34,948 nt of DNA from Clostridia bacterium (GTDB taxonomy: Bacteria > Bacillota > Clostridia > Oscillospirales > QAMX01): contig JAFXIE010000049.1 of NCBI GenBank assembly GCA_017533425.1, positions 1-34,948 on the forward strand. Reading direction: 5' to 3'. Positions 18,081-27,063 of this stretch are shown here, piece by piece. Both the position numbers and the translations under genes were made by a program. Below the pieces are notes generated by a model. It had not been told where the DNA came from, did no database searches, and worked only from the letters and a program-made list of their open reading frames with translations. Positions within the stretch are counted from its first letter, which is position 1. Every line of letters begins with the position of its first letter.

Positions 18081-19139
18081 TTGATCCAGCGGCGTGACAT
18101 CAAATCCATGGATATAGCCGAGCTGCGGGAGGCCTTGAAGGCGCTTTCCATCCCGGCTTTTCATGCCGCGCAGATTTTTCGCTGGCTGCATCAGGGTGTG
18201 ACCTCTTTTGATGAAATGACTGACCTGTCCAAGGCAAACCGGGCAAAGCTTGCGGAGGTTTTCGAGATCTCCGTACCTTCCATTGTCCGTCGTCAGGAAT
18301 CCTCCGATGGAACGGTCAAGTATCTGTGGCAGCTGTCGGACGGAAACTGTATCGAATGCGTCTTTATGCGCTATCACCACGGAAATTCCCTCTGTATTTC
18401 CACCCAGGCCGGCTGCCGGATGGGCTGCGTTTTCTGTGCATCCACAAAGCTGGGCTTATCCCGCAATCTGACCCCCGGTGAGATGCTCGATGAGATCATC
18501 TTCACCCAGAAGGACACGGGGCTCCGGGTGGACAGCCTGGTGCTGATGGGCACCGGCGAGCCTCTGGATAATTACGATAACACGCTGAAATTCCTGCGCC
18601 TTGTTTCTTGCGAGGGGGGCTTGAATCTCGGTCAGCGGCATATATCCCTATCCACCTGCGGCCTTGTGCCGCGCATCCGCGACCTTGCGGAGGAGGATCT
18701 CGGCATCACCCTTTCGGTTTCTCTCCATTCGCCGGAGGATGATGTGCGTGATGTGCTTATGCCGGTCAACCGGGCATGGCCCCTGCGGGAGCTTATTCCC
18801 GCCTGCCGGGATTACTTTGAAAAGACCGGCCGCAGGATTTCCTTTGAGTATGCCATGATCTCCGGCAAAAATGACAGCCGGGAGACGGCGGAAAAGCTTT
18901 CCCGGCTGCTCCGCGGGCTGCATGCCCATGTCAATCTGATCCTTCTTAACCGCGTGAAGGAAAGCCCGCTTTTGCCCTCCAGCGACGCGGCGGTACGGGA
19001 ATTTACCGAACATTTGCGCAGCCGCGGCATCAATGTTACCGTCCGCCGCAGGATGGGGCGCGATATCGATGCCGCCTGCGGCCAGCTGCGGGCATCGCAT
19101 TTGACCAAAGAAGTGACTGGAGAGGAGGAATTGCCTTGA
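18081..19139 (+). CDS. rlmN: 23S rRNA (A2503-C2)/tRNA(A37-C2) methyltransferase RlmN (TTG start)
   Basis: Radical-SAM enzyme that methylates C2 of A2503 in 23S rRNA and A37 of some tRNAs. The [4Fe-4S] motif is GCRMGCVFC (Cys about 112, 116, 119), with GTGEPLDNYDN for SAM binding and the methyl-carrying C-terminal Cys in DAACGQL (about 332). It is 352 residues long. The start is TTG with AAAGAGG at 18063-18069; the MIQRRDIKSMDIAEL N-terminus fits homologues better than the in-frame ATG at 18108. It overlaps the phosphatase gene by 4 bases. Confidence 0.95.
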   Translation: MIQRRDIKSMDIAELREALKALSIPAFHAAQIFRWLHQGVTSFDEMTDLSKANRAKLAEVFEISVPSIVRRQESSDGTVKYLWQLSDGNCIECVFMRYHHGNSLCISTQAGCRMGCVFCASTKLGLSRNLTPGEMLDEIIFTQKDTGLRVDSLVLMGTGEPLDNYDNTLKFLRLVSCEGGLNLGQRHISLSTCGLVPRIRDLAEEDLGITLSVSLHSPEDDVRDVLMPVNRAWPLRELIPACRDYFEKTGRRISFEYAMISGKNDSRETAEKLSRLLRGLHAHVNLILLNRVKESPLLPSSDAAVREFTEHLRSRGINVTVRRRMGRDIDAACGQLRASHLTKEVTGEEELP

Positions 19140-19870
19140 AAATCTGGGAAAAGACAGACCGGGGGATGGTTCGTCCGGTCAATCAGGACTATGTGCTCAC
19201 CACCCTGTATCCGGAGGACAACCGGGCCATCCTTGTTGTCTGTGACGGTATGGGCGGTGCCAATGCCGGAAATGTTGCCAGCCGCATGGCGGCGGAGCAT
19301 ATCCACGAACGGCTGCAGGCCGCTTTGCGAAGCCGAATGTCGGCGGCATATATGAAAGAGCTTCTGGATGCCGCGGTGCGCGAGGCAAATGAGCTTGTCT
19401 ACAACGCATCCCTCTCCGATTCCGCCTGTGAGGGCATGGGAACAACGGTGGTCGCCCTCATCGCCGACGGTGAGCGCGGAATGCTTGCCAATGTGGGCGA
19501 TTCCCGAGCCTATCTCATCAATGACGACGGCATCCGCCGCCTGACCAGGGATCATTCCCTGGTGGAGGAGATGCTGGAGCGCGGTGAGATCACCCGGGAG
19601 GAGGCTAAGGTCTATCCGGCACGAAATCTCATCACCAGAGCGGTTGGCACCGAGGCCGATGTGGAGTGCGATATTTTTGAGGTTCCTCTCTTTGCGGATG
19701 AATACATTCTCATCTGCACCGACGGACTGACAAACTCGGTGGATGAGCAGGAGATCCTCTTTGAGGTCAACAATTTTGAGGATGTGGACTCTTGCTGTGA
19801 CCGGCTTATTGAAATTGCCATGCAGCGCGGCGCCCCGGATAACCTTTCCGTGGTACTTCTGAAGATATAG
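19136..19870 (+). CDS. prpC: PP2C-type Ser/Thr protein phosphatase (TTG start)
   Basis: Metal-dependent phosphatase that reverses phosphorylation by the neighbouring PASTA kinase. PP2C motifs appear in order: RPVNQDYV, VCDGMGGANAGNVAS, GMGTTVVALIADG, ANVGDSRAYLI, LTRDHSLVEEML, CTDGLTNSV and DNLSVVLL, with metal-binding aspartates in DGMGG, TDG and DN. It is 244 residues long. The TTG start overlaps the rlmN stop (TTGA) and is supported by GAGGAGGA about 6-13 bases upstream. The prpC-prkC-rsgA order is the standard Firmicute arrangement. Confidence 0.95.
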   Translation: MKIWEKTDRGMVRPVNQDYVLTTLYPEDNRAILVVCDGMGGANAGNVASRMAAEHIHERLQAALRSRMSAAYMKELLDAAVREANELVYNASLSDSACEGMGTTVVALIADGERGMLANVGDSRAYLINDDGIRRLTRDHSLVEEMLERGEITREEAKVYPARNLITRAVGTEADVECDIFEVPLFADEYILICTDGLTNSVDEQEILFEVNNFEDVDSCCDRLIEIAMQRGAPDNLSVVLLKI

Positions 19871-19882
19871 GAGATTTGAGTT

Positions 19883-21856
19883 ATGGATAAATATCTTGGT
19901 TGCGTGCTCTCCAGCCGCTATGAGATTCTCGAGATCATCGGAAACGGCGGCATGTCCGTTGTTTATAAGGCAAGAGATCTTCGTCTCAACCGTCTTGTTG
20001 CCATCAAGATCCTCAAGGACGATGCCTTTGCCGATGAGGAGCTTCGTCTGCGCTTCCGTACGGAGTCGGAGGCTGTCGCCCAGCTCAATCATCCCAATAT
20101 CGTCAATATCTTTGATGTCAGCTCCAATGAGGATATGGAATATATCGTTATGGAGCTCATCGACGGCATCACCCTCCATCAGTACATGAAAAAGCGCGGG
20201 ATTTTGCCCATGAAGGAGGTTCTCTTCTTTGTTTCGCAGATTCTCAAGGCGCTGGATCATGCACATAGCCGCAATATCGTCCACCGCGATATCAAACCCC
20301 AGAACATGATGCTTCTGCGGGACGGCACCCTGAAGGTGACCGATTTCGGCATTGCCCGCATCACCTCCAAGCAGAAAACCCTGACCAACAACGCCTTCGG
20401 TTCGGTGCATTACATCGCGCCGGAGCAGGCTCGCGGCGAGCAGACCGACGGCCGCACGGATATTTATTCCGTCGGTGTCATTCTCTATGAAATGCTTACC
20501 GGCCGTCTGCCCTTCGAGGGAGATTCCGCCCTCTCGATTGCAATTCAACACCTCAATTCTACACCTATGGCGCCTACTGCTTTGAACCCGGATATTCCGA
20601 AATCCTTTGAAAGCATTGTAATGAAGGCCATGTCCGTCCTTCCGGAGCAGCGCTATTCCAACGCCATGTCCATGTTTGCCGACCTGGAGGAATTCAAGCA
20701 GAACCCCAACATGGTGGTCAAGCCCGAGCCTGTGGCCGATGATGAGCCGGAGTACGAGACCAAAAAGCTCGAAAAGCTCACCGGCATCGAAGGGGAGGGG
20801 CAGGATGGAAAAAAGGAAGGAAAGAAGATGAAGAAGCGCAGCGCGAAAAAATCCCGTCTGTTCCCGGGCGGCATTGCTGCCCCTGTCATTGCCGGCATCG
20901 TTACCACCGTTCTTCTGGTGGGCGTTGCTGTGACCGCTGTGGTCTGGGCCTTTTCCAGCGGCGGCGCAAACAACGTTACCCTTCCGTCCCTCAACGGCAT
21001 GACTCTGAAGGAGGCACAGGCCTTCCTCGCTGCCGATTCCCGCTATGCAAACCTGCATATTGTTGTTGAGAGCGAACGCAATGACTCCACGGTACCTAAG
21101 GGTGACATCATGGAGATGAAGCCCAAGTCCGGCACCGTTGTCCGCGATACCTCCACCATCAATGTGGTGGTCTCTCTCGGCCCGCTGACGGTGCTGCTGA
21201 ATGATATTTCCGGCAAGACCGCCATCGAAGGCACCAACTCCCTGAAGACCTACCTTGCCTCCAACGGTCTGTACGGCCTTTCCTATCAGAATAAGTATGA
21301 GGCCTCCGATACCGTGGCCAAGGATACCGTCATCCGCACGGAGCCTGCCGCCGGTGCCGAGGTTAAGGCCGGCGATGTCATCTACATCGTCATCAGTTCC
21401 GGACCCGACATTGTCGAAGTTCCTATGCCCAACCTCATCGGACTTGACGCAGAGGTGGCCAAGAGCATTCTTTCCGACAATAAACTGACCTGCGAGGTTG
21501 TCGAGCAGTATTCTGACCTGCCCTATGGCACGGTTATCCTGCAGAGCGTTGCAAAGGACACGATGATCGCGCAGACCAGCGTTGTTACCATTACAGTCAG
21601 TAAGGGCTTTGAATCTGATCAGGGCAGTACGGAGCAAACCCGCTCCACCTATGAGTTTAAAACCGAGCTTCCCCCGATGCATTCTGCCTACACCCTCGTC
21701 ATCTACCAGGATGAGGTGGAGGTTTACCGCGCCCTGCAGGCGGCAGCGGGCGGCGATTTCACGCTTACCCTGGTGGGAATTTCCGGAGCGACCTCCGAAG
21801 TGCAGGTCAACATCAACGATACCGTCTGGGGCACGCATAAGGTCATCTTCCCCTGA
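19883..21856 (+). CDS. prkC: Membrane Ser/Thr protein kinase with PASTA domains
   Basis: Hanks-type kinase that senses cell-wall muropeptides or lipid II and controls growth, division and dormancy exit. The cytoplasmic kinase domain (about 1-270) has the Gly loop IGNGGMSVVYKA, VAIKILK with Lys42, HRDIKPQN (about 134-141), DFGIAR and an activation loop containing TLT before APEQ. A basic juxtamembrane stretch (KKMKKRSAKKSR) precedes one membrane span (about 330-357). Outside are three PASTA repeats (about 362-432, 433-507, 510-575; the second is divergent) and a C-terminal beta-rich domain. It is 657 residues long; AGGAGA precedes the ATG. Its stop overlaps rsgA by 1 base. Confidence 0.96.
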   Translation: MDKYLGCVLSSRYEILEIIGNGGMSVVYKARDLRLNRLVAIKILKDDAFADEELRLRFRTESEAVAQLNHPNIVNIFDVSSNEDMEYIVMELIDGITLHQYMKKRGILPMKEVLFFVSQILKALDHAHSRNIVHRDIKPQNMMLLRDGTLKVTDFGIARITSKQKTLTNNAFGSVHYIAPEQARGEQTDGRTDIYSVGVILYEMLTGRLPFEGDSALSIAIQHLNSTPMAPTALNPDIPKSFESIVMKAMSVLPEQRYSNAMSMFADLEEFKQNPNMVVKPEPVADDEPEYETKKLEKLTGIEGEGQDGKKEGKKMKKRSAKKSRLFPGGIAAPVIAGIVTTVLLVGVAVTAVVWAFSSGGANNVTLPSLNGMTLKEAQAFLAADSRYANLHIVVESERNDSTVPKGDIMEMKPKSGTVVRDTSTINVVVSLGPLTVLLNDISGKTAIEGTNSLKTYLASNGLYGLSYQNKYEASDTVAKDTVIRTEPAAGAEVKAGDVIYIVISSGPDIVEVPMPNLIGLDAEVAKSILSDNKLTCEVVEQYSDLPYGTVILQSVAKDTMIAQTSVVTITVSKGFESDQGSTEQTRSTYEFKTELPPMHSAYTLVIYQDEVEVYRALQAAAGGDFTLTLVGISGATSEVQVNINDTVWGTHKVIFP

Positions 21857-22767
21857 TGGAGAGAAGAATTCTTTCCGGCCGCGTTATCGCGAACCGAAGC
21901 GCCGATGATGTACAGGTGCTGGCCGACGGAGCTGTCTGGCGCTGCCGCAGCCTTGGAAAGCTGCGAAAATGCGCCCCCATCCCCGGCGATCTTGTTACCA
22001 TCCGCACAGAGCGGGAGGAGATCGGCACGGTGATGGAGCTTTTGCCCCGGAAAAATCGCCTCGCCCGGCCAGCTGTGGCCAATGTGGATCGCCTGATCCT
22101 TGTGGTCAGCGAAGCCGAGCCGGTTACCGACCGCGCATATATCGACCATATGAGCGCTATGGCGCTCTATATGGGCGCCGAGGTGGTGCTTTGCATCAAC
22201 AAGTGCGACCTTGCCCCCGGCGATACATTCCGCCGCATTTATTCCGCGGCAGGATTTACCGCCATTTCGGTCAGTGCCGAAACAGGGGAGGGTCTCGAGG
22301 AGCTCTCGCAATGCCTTTCCGAGGGCGTGGTTGTATTTGCCGGCAATTCCGGCGTCGGAAAGTCGAGCCTTCTCGGCAGGCTTTTGCCGGAGGTTTCCTT
22401 TGCCACCGGCGAGCTCAGCCGCGGCATCGGCCGCGGACGCAACACCACCCGCCATGTGACCCTGCACGCCACGGCGGCCGGTGCCTTTGTCTGCGATACG
22501 CCGGGCTTTTCCACCTTTGATCCCATTGAAATGGGCATGACGGATATCGACCGGCTGCCCCTTTGCTTTCCGGAGCTTGCCGAGCGTCTCGGCGGCTGTC
22601 GGTATACCGACTGCGGCCACACCACCGAGGAGGACTGCGCCATTGTTGAGGCTGTCGCCCGGGGTGAGATCGATCGGGAACGCCATGCCTGCTATGTGGA
22701 GCTCTTCCACCTGCTCAAGGACTATCAGCGGCGCTATCCCGAGCGATTCCGCAAGTCGGATAAGTAA
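21856..22767 (+). CDS. rsgA: Ribosome small-subunit GTPase RsgA
   Basis: Circularly permuted GTPase that checks late 30S maturation. An N-terminal OB-fold is followed by G4 NKCD (about 115) before G1 GNSGVGKS (about 163) and G3 DTPG (about 214), the permuted order typical of the family. The C-terminal zinc motif is C-x4-C-x-H-x5-C (about 248 onward). It has 303 residues. Start and prkC stop overlap in TGATG, so it is translationally coupled to the kinase; RsgA is a known PrkC/PrpC substrate in Bacillus. Confidence 0.96.
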   Translation: MERRILSGRVIANRSADDVQVLADGAVWRCRSLGKLRKCAPIPGDLVTIRTEREEIGTVMELLPRKNRLARPAVANVDRLILVVSEAEPVTDRAYIDHMSAMALYMGAEVVLCINKCDLAPGDTFRRIYSAAGFTAISVSAETGEGLEELSQCLSEGVVVFAGNSGVGKSSLLGRLLPEVSFATGELSRGIGRGRNTTRHVTLHATAAGAFVCDTPGFSTFDPIEMGMTDIDRLPLCFPELAERLGGCRYTDCGHTTEEDCAIVEAVARGEIDRERHACYVELFHLLKDYQRRYPERFRKSDK

Positions 22768-22790
22768 TTTCTTCCATGGAGGACAGGCTT

Positions 22791-23696
22791 ATGCATACCA
22801 TTTCGTTTCCTGCGCTGGGTATTACCCTGAAAATCGATCCGGTCGCCTTCCGCATCGGCACATGGCCGGTGTATTGGTACGGAATCATCATCGCCTGCGG
22901 CTTTGCGCTGGCAATTCTGTACGCAAGCCTTCGCGCAAAGAAGACGGGGCTTGATCCCGACACCCTGATGGACGGCGTTCTCATCGGCGCGCCGGTGGGC
23001 GTGATCTGCGCTCGGCTCTATTACTGCCTCTTCCATTTTGAACAGTATGCCGCAGATCCTGCCTCCATCCTCCGAATCTGGGATGGCGGCCTTGCCATCT
23101 ACGGCGGTGTCATCGGCGCCATTGCCACCGTGCTCATTTTCTGCCGGGTCAAGAAGATCTCCACGGGAAATCTCCTGGATCTGCTGGCCATGGGGCTTCT
23201 CATCGGTCAGAGCATCGGAAGATGGGGCAATTTCTGCAATGCGGAGGCCTTTGGCCGGGATATTTTGCCTGCGGCGGACGGATCCCTTCCGTTTTATGCC
23301 ATGACCCTGTCGAATCACCCCGAAGCCGCCGTGCATCCCCTGTTTTTGTATGAATCCCTTTTGAATCTGCTTCTTTTTGTGGGGCTTCATTTCTATTTCA
23401 AACGCCGTAAGTTCCATGGAGAGATCTTCCTGCTTTATATGGCAGGCTACGGGTTGATTCGTTTCTGTACCGAGGGGCTTCGCGGGAATGATGCGCTGCT
23501 TCTCTGGAACACAAATATTCGCATTTCCCAGCTTCTTGCCATTCTCTTTGCCCTTTGCTCGCTCATCATTCTCTTTGCGGTCTTTATCCGCCGCCGGAAG
23601 GTGAGAAACGATGCGGCATATTCCGAAATGGTGGAAAATCTCTCGGAGAATGCCTCTGCAGAGAATACAAACGTGAAAGTTGAAGGTAATGAATAA
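22791..23696 (+). CDS. lgt: Prolipoprotein diacylglyceryl transferase
   Basis: Transfers diacylglycerol from phosphatidylglycerol to the lipobox cysteine of prolipoproteins at the inner leaflet. It is a polytopic membrane protein of 301 residues with about seven spans; the family signature GQSIGRWGNFCNAEAFGRD lies at about residues 139-157 and contains the essential Arg and Asn. The in-frame ATG at 22776 is rejected because the ribosome site GGAGG (22778-22782) overlaps it; the ATG at 22791 has 8-base spacing. A likely client is the lipoprotein encoded at 32580-33383. Confidence 0.95.
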   Translation: MHTISFPALGITLKIDPVAFRIGTWPVYWYGIIIACGFALAILYASLRAKKTGLDPDTLMDGVLIGAPVGVICARLYYCLFHFEQYAADPASILRIWDGGLAIYGGVIGAIATVLIFCRVKKISTGNLLDLLAMGLLIGQSIGRWGNFCNAEAFGRDILPAADGSLPFYAMTLSNHPEAAVHPLFLYESLLNLLLFVGLHFYFKRRKFHGEIFLLYMAGYGLIRFCTEGLRGNDALLLWNTNIRISQLLAILFALCSLIILFAVFIRRRKVRNDAAYSEMVENLSENASAENTNVKVEGNE

Positions 23697-24550
23697 TGGC
23701 TGTGATTATGGACGGTAAGGCGCTGGCCGAAAAGCGCCGTGCGGAAATTGCCCTGAAGGCCGATCGCCTGAAGGCCCTGGGGGTAGAGCCCGCCCTCGCC
23801 GTCATTCTGGTGGGGGATGATCCCGCCTCCGAGCTCTATGTGAAGAATAAGCACAAGGCCTGCGAGCGCTGCGGTATCAAGAGCCTGCAGTATGCGCTGC
23901 CCGCATCCACCACCCGCGAGGAGCTGGATGCGCTGGTGGACGAGCTCAATGCCGATCCGGCAGTTTCCGGCATTCTCATTCAGTCTCCACTGCCTAAGGG
24001 ACTGCCTGAGCGCGAGATCGTTGCCCGCATCTCGCCGGATAAGGATGTGGATGCCTTCCATCCGGAGAACGTGGGCCGCATTATGCGCGGTGATTATGTC
24101 ATGCGTCCCTGCACCCCCGCCGGTGTGATGGATTTCTTTGCGGAATATGATATTCCTCTTGCCGGAAAAGAGGCGGTGGTCGTCGGCCGGTCGGATATCG
24201 TCGGTAAGCCCATGGCCATGATGCTGCTGCAGGCCAATGCAACGGTTACCATCTGCCATTCCAAGACGGCAGATCTCGGCGAGGTATGCCGCCGGGCGGA
24301 TGTTCTTGTGGTGGCCGTTGGCCGTGCAGGTCTCATTCGCGGAGATATGATCAAGCCCGGTGCCTGCGTCATTGATGTTGGCATGAACCGCGTGGACGGA
24401 AAGTTTGTCGGCGATGTTGCCTTTGATGAATGTGAGCGCGTTGCCGGCTATATCACCCCCGTCCCCGGCGGTGTAGGCCCCATGACGGTTACGGAGCTGA
24501 TGGAAAACACCGTGACCGCCGCTGCCTGCCAGCACGGCATTAGCCTGTAA
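23696..24550 (+). CDS. folD: Methylenetetrahydrofolate dehydrogenase/cyclohydrolase FolD
   Basis: Bifunctional enzyme that interconverts 5,10-methylene-, 5,10-methenyl- and 10-formyl-tetrahydrofolate, supplying the formyl donor used by Fmt and purine synthesis. Motifs present are SELYVKNKHKACE (catalytic Lys region), IQSPLPKGL, GRSDIVGKPMAMMLL (NADP site) and the C-terminal PVPGGVGPMTV. The 284 residues match the family. The ATG overlaps the lgt stop by one base (TAATG). Confidence 0.97.
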   Translation: MAVIMDGKALAEKRRAEIALKADRLKALGVEPALAVILVGDDPASELYVKNKHKACERCGIKSLQYALPASTTREELDALVDELNADPAVSGILIQSPLPKGLPEREIVARISPDKDVDAFHPENVGRIMRGDYVMRPCTPAGVMDFFAEYDIPLAGKEAVVVGRSDIVGKPMAMMLLQANATVTICHSKTADLGEVCRRADVLVVAVGRAGLIRGDMIKPGACVIDVGMNRVDGKFVGDVAFDECERVAGYITPVPGGVGPMTVTELMENTVTAAACQHGISL

Positions 24551-25783
24551 ATGGCAAACTCGGTAGTCGTTATCGGCGCCGGACCCGCGGGCATGATGGC
24601 AGCCCTCTTTGCTGCCGAAATGGGCGCAAAGGTTTGCCTCATTGAGCGCAATGTCCGCCCCGGCAGAAAGCTTGCCATCACCGGCAAGGGTCGCTGCAAT
24701 GTGACCAACGCATCGGATCTGCGGGAGTTCTTGACCCATGTAACCTCCGATCCGCGCTTTCTCTACAGCTGCCTTTCCGCCTTTGATACGGCGGCGGTGA
24801 TGCAGTATGTGGAGGAGCTTGGCGTTCCGCTGAAGGTGGAGCGCGGGATGCGGGTCTTTCCCGTCTCCGATCGGGCGCTGGATGTGGTGGATGCCTTTGC
24901 CGATGCCCTGCGCCGCAGCGGCGTACAAACGGTCTGCGACCGGGCATGTGCGCTGAAAATTTGCGACGGAAGGCTGCAGGGCGTCATCTGCGAGGCGGGG
25001 GAGTACCCCTGCGATGCCTGCATTGTCGCCACCGGCGGAAAATCCTATCCGCTGACCGGCTCCACCGGCGACGGATATGCCCTCGCAAAATGCGCCGGAC
25101 ATACCGTAACACCGCTGCGTCCCTCCCTGGTTCCCATGGTTTCGCCCGACCCCTTCTGCCGGGAATGTATGGGACTTTCCCTGCGGAATGTCGGTGTTCG
25201 GCTGTATTTGGGGGATAAGGAGCTCTATTCCGATTTCGGCGAGATGCTCTTTACCCATTTCGGCCTCTCCGGCCCCTGTATACTTTCTGCCAGTACCCGG
25301 ATGTCTGAGAGCGGAAATTACCGCGTGGTCATCGATCTGAAGCCCGCCCTTTCCGATGCGCAGCTCGATGCCCGCATTCTGAGGGAAATTCAGGAAAACC
25401 CAAAGCGCGAGCTGCGGGGACTGATGCGCACCCTCCTTCCGGGCAAGATGCTCGATCCCTTCATTGCCCGGGCAAAATTTGACCCCTGCAAGCGCTCGGC
25501 GGAGATCTCCCGCCAGGATCGGGAGACCATGATCGCGAGCCTTCGCAGCCTGTCGATTCCCATCTCCGGCCTGCGGCCCATTGAGGAGGCAATCGTCACC
25601 GCCGGCGGGGTTTCCACCCGGGAGATCAATCCCAAAACCATGCAGTCCAAGCTCCTGCCGGGTCTTTTCTTTGCCGGTGAGGTTATGGATGTTTCCGCAG
25701 AAACCGGCGGATACAATCTGCAGATCGCCTTTTCCACCGGCCGCGCAGCGGGCATCGCTGCCGCCGAAATGTCATATTCGTGA
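24551..25783 (+). CDS. BaiN/HI0933-family flavoprotein oxidoreductase
   Basis: FAD-dependent protein of the HI0933-like family (also annotated as aminoacetone oxidase or BaiN). The FAD-binding motif GAGPAGMMAA is at residues 8-17, with the family-specific GKGRCNVTN (about 48-56), the ATGGKSYPLTGSTGDG loop, and the C-terminal FAGEVMDVSAETGGYNLQ and FSTGRAAG. It has 410 residues. It starts directly after the folD stop with no gap. BaiN was linked to bile-acid dehydroxylation, but this subfamily is widespread in Clostridia next to cmk and its true substrate is unsettled, so no symbol is given. Confidence 0.9.
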   Translation: MANSVVVIGAGPAGMMAALFAAEMGAKVCLIERNVRPGRKLAITGKGRCNVTNASDLREFLTHVTSDPRFLYSCLSAFDTAAVMQYVEELGVPLKVERGMRVFPVSDRALDVVDAFADALRRSGVQTVCDRACALKICDGRLQGVICEAGEYPCDACIVATGGKSYPLTGSTGDGYALAKCAGHTVTPLRPSLVPMVSPDPFCRECMGLSLRNVGVRLYLGDKELYSDFGEMLFTHFGLSGPCILSASTRMSESGNYRVVIDLKPALSDAQLDARILREIQENPKRELRGLMRTLLPGKMLDPFIARAKFDPCKRSAEISRQDRETMIASLRSLSIPISGLRPIEEAIVTAGGVSTREINPKTMQSKLLPGLFFAGEVMDVSAETGGYNLQIAFSTGRAAGIAAAEMSYS

Positions 25784-25795
25784 GGTATTCTAACG

Positions 25796-26479
25796 ATGGA
25801 TAAGCTCATTCGCATCGCCATTGACGGCCCCTCCGGTGCCGGAAAATCCACCATTTCCCGCCGTGTGGCCTCGGAGCTCGGTATTCTCTATATCGACACC
25901 GGCGCCATCTACCGCGCTGTGGGTCTGTTTATGCTGCGCGCCGGAATCGATCCCGCGGATGCGGATGCGGTTGCCAAAGTTTTGCCTGAGGTGCGTGTTT
26001 CTCTGCGGCACGATGGCCGCGGCCAGCGCATTTTCCTGGAAAATGAGGATGTTTCCGAGCTCATCCGCACGCCGGAGGCCTCCCGGGCGGCATCTCAGGT
26101 TTCCGCCCATCCCGTCGTGCGCGAGCATCTGCTTTCTATGCAGCGGGATATGGCGAAGTCTGCCTCCTGCGTGATGGATGGCCGGGATATCGGCACTGTT
26201 GTTCTGCCCGATGCGGAGCTCAAGATCTTCCTCACGGCCGATGTGGAGGATCGCGCCCGCCGGCGCATGCTGGAGCTGCAGGAGCGCGGAACGCCGCAGC
26301 CCTTCGAGGATGTACTCGCGGATATGAAGGAGCGCGACGCCCGCGATTCCAACCGTCCGGTGGCGCCGCTGCGCAGGGCGGAGGATGCAGAGCTTCTGGA
26401 TACCACCGGCTTTGCCCTTGCCGACAGCGTCAATGCTGTGCTGCGCATTGTGCAAGATAGAATTGAGAGGATGTCCTGA
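25796..26479 (+). CDS. cmk: (d)CMP kinase
   Basis: Phosphorylates CMP and dCMP. It has the P-loop GPSGAGKS (10-17), the YIDTGAIYRAVGLF substrate region, DGRDIGTVVLP and the basic lid DRARRRMLELQERG, ending in DTTGFALADSVNAVL. The 227 residues are normal. Its stop overlaps the next ATG by one base (TGATG). The cmk-plsC-ispH/rpsA order is common in Clostridia. Confidence 0.97.
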   Translation: MDKLIRIAIDGPSGAGKSTISRRVASELGILYIDTGAIYRAVGLFMLRAGIDPADADAVAKVLPEVRVSLRHDGRGQRIFLENEDVSELIRTPEASRAASQVSAHPVVREHLLSMQRDMAKSASCVMDGRDIGTVVLPDAELKIFLTADVEDRARRRMLELQERGTPQPFEDVLADMKERDARDSNRPVAPLRRAEDAELLDTTGFALADSVNAVLRIVQDRIERMS

Positions 26480-27063
26480 TGTACCGAATTCTCGTTTGGA
26501 TCGTTTCCTTTGCCTATAAAGTCGCCTTTCGCTACAAGCTCCGTGGGGTGGAGAATGTTCGTGGCAAGGGTCCCTTTATCATCTGCCCGAACCATGAGCA
26601 GGCGGACGATCCCTTCTATGTGATGTTTGCGACATCCCCGGAAAAGCTGGCTCTTATGGCAAAGCATGAGCTCTTTGAGTACTGCAAGCTCTTTTCCGAC
26701 TTTCTCTCCTGGGGCGGCGCTTTTCCCGTTAACCGGGATAAAAACGGTCTTGCCGCGGTGAAAACGGCCATCATGGCGCTGCGCAAGGGTATGAAGGTGG
26801 TCATTTTCCCCGAAGGCCGCCGAGTTCATGAAGGGGAGAGCCACGATCCGCTGGACGGCGTTGCCATGCTTGCCCTGCGGGAGCATGTGCCGCTGCTTCC
26901 CGTCAACATTTGCCGCCGCAAGGGTCTGGTCTGGCGCAAGGTTATCGTCACCTTCGGTGAGCCTGTGAGCTACAGCTGCGAGGGCAAGCCCGACCGCGAG
27001 GATTACCGCCGCGTATCCGAGGATCTCATGGCCCGCATCTGGGCGCTGGAGCCGAAGGAATGA
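26479..27063 (+). CDS. plsC: Lysophospholipid acyltransferase (PlsC-like)
   Basis: Membrane-associated 1-acyl-glycerol-3-phosphate acyltransferase family. The catalytic NHx4D motif is NHEQADD (His about 37), the acyl-acceptor motif is FPEGRRVHEG (about 112-121), and VPLLPVNI follows. The N-terminal 20 residues (RILVWIVSFAYKVAF) form a short hydrophobic helix. At 194 residues it is a compact form. It would take the product of the PlsX/PlsY step to phosphatidate. The ATGA overlap with the next gene suggests coupling. Confidence 0.92.
   Translation: MYRILVWIVSFAYKVAFRYKLRGVENVRGKGPFIICPNHEQADDPFYVMFATSPEKLALMAKHELFEYCKLFSDFLSWGGAFPVNRDKNGLAAVKTAIMALRKGMKVVIFPEGRRVHEGESHDPLDGVAMLALREHVPLLPVNICRRKGLVWRKVIVTFGEPVSYSCEGKPDREDYRRVSEDLMARIWALEPKE

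Noticed and set aside
18812-21838. Open frame of about 1008 codons on the minus strand
   Set aside because: It lies antisense to rlmN, prpC and prkC, has no recognisable domain or ribosome site, and is explained by the GC-rich codon bias of the real genes.
23447-25258. Open frame of about 603 codons on the minus strand
   Set aside because: It is antisense to lgt, folD and the flavoprotein gene, with no domain or promoter support.
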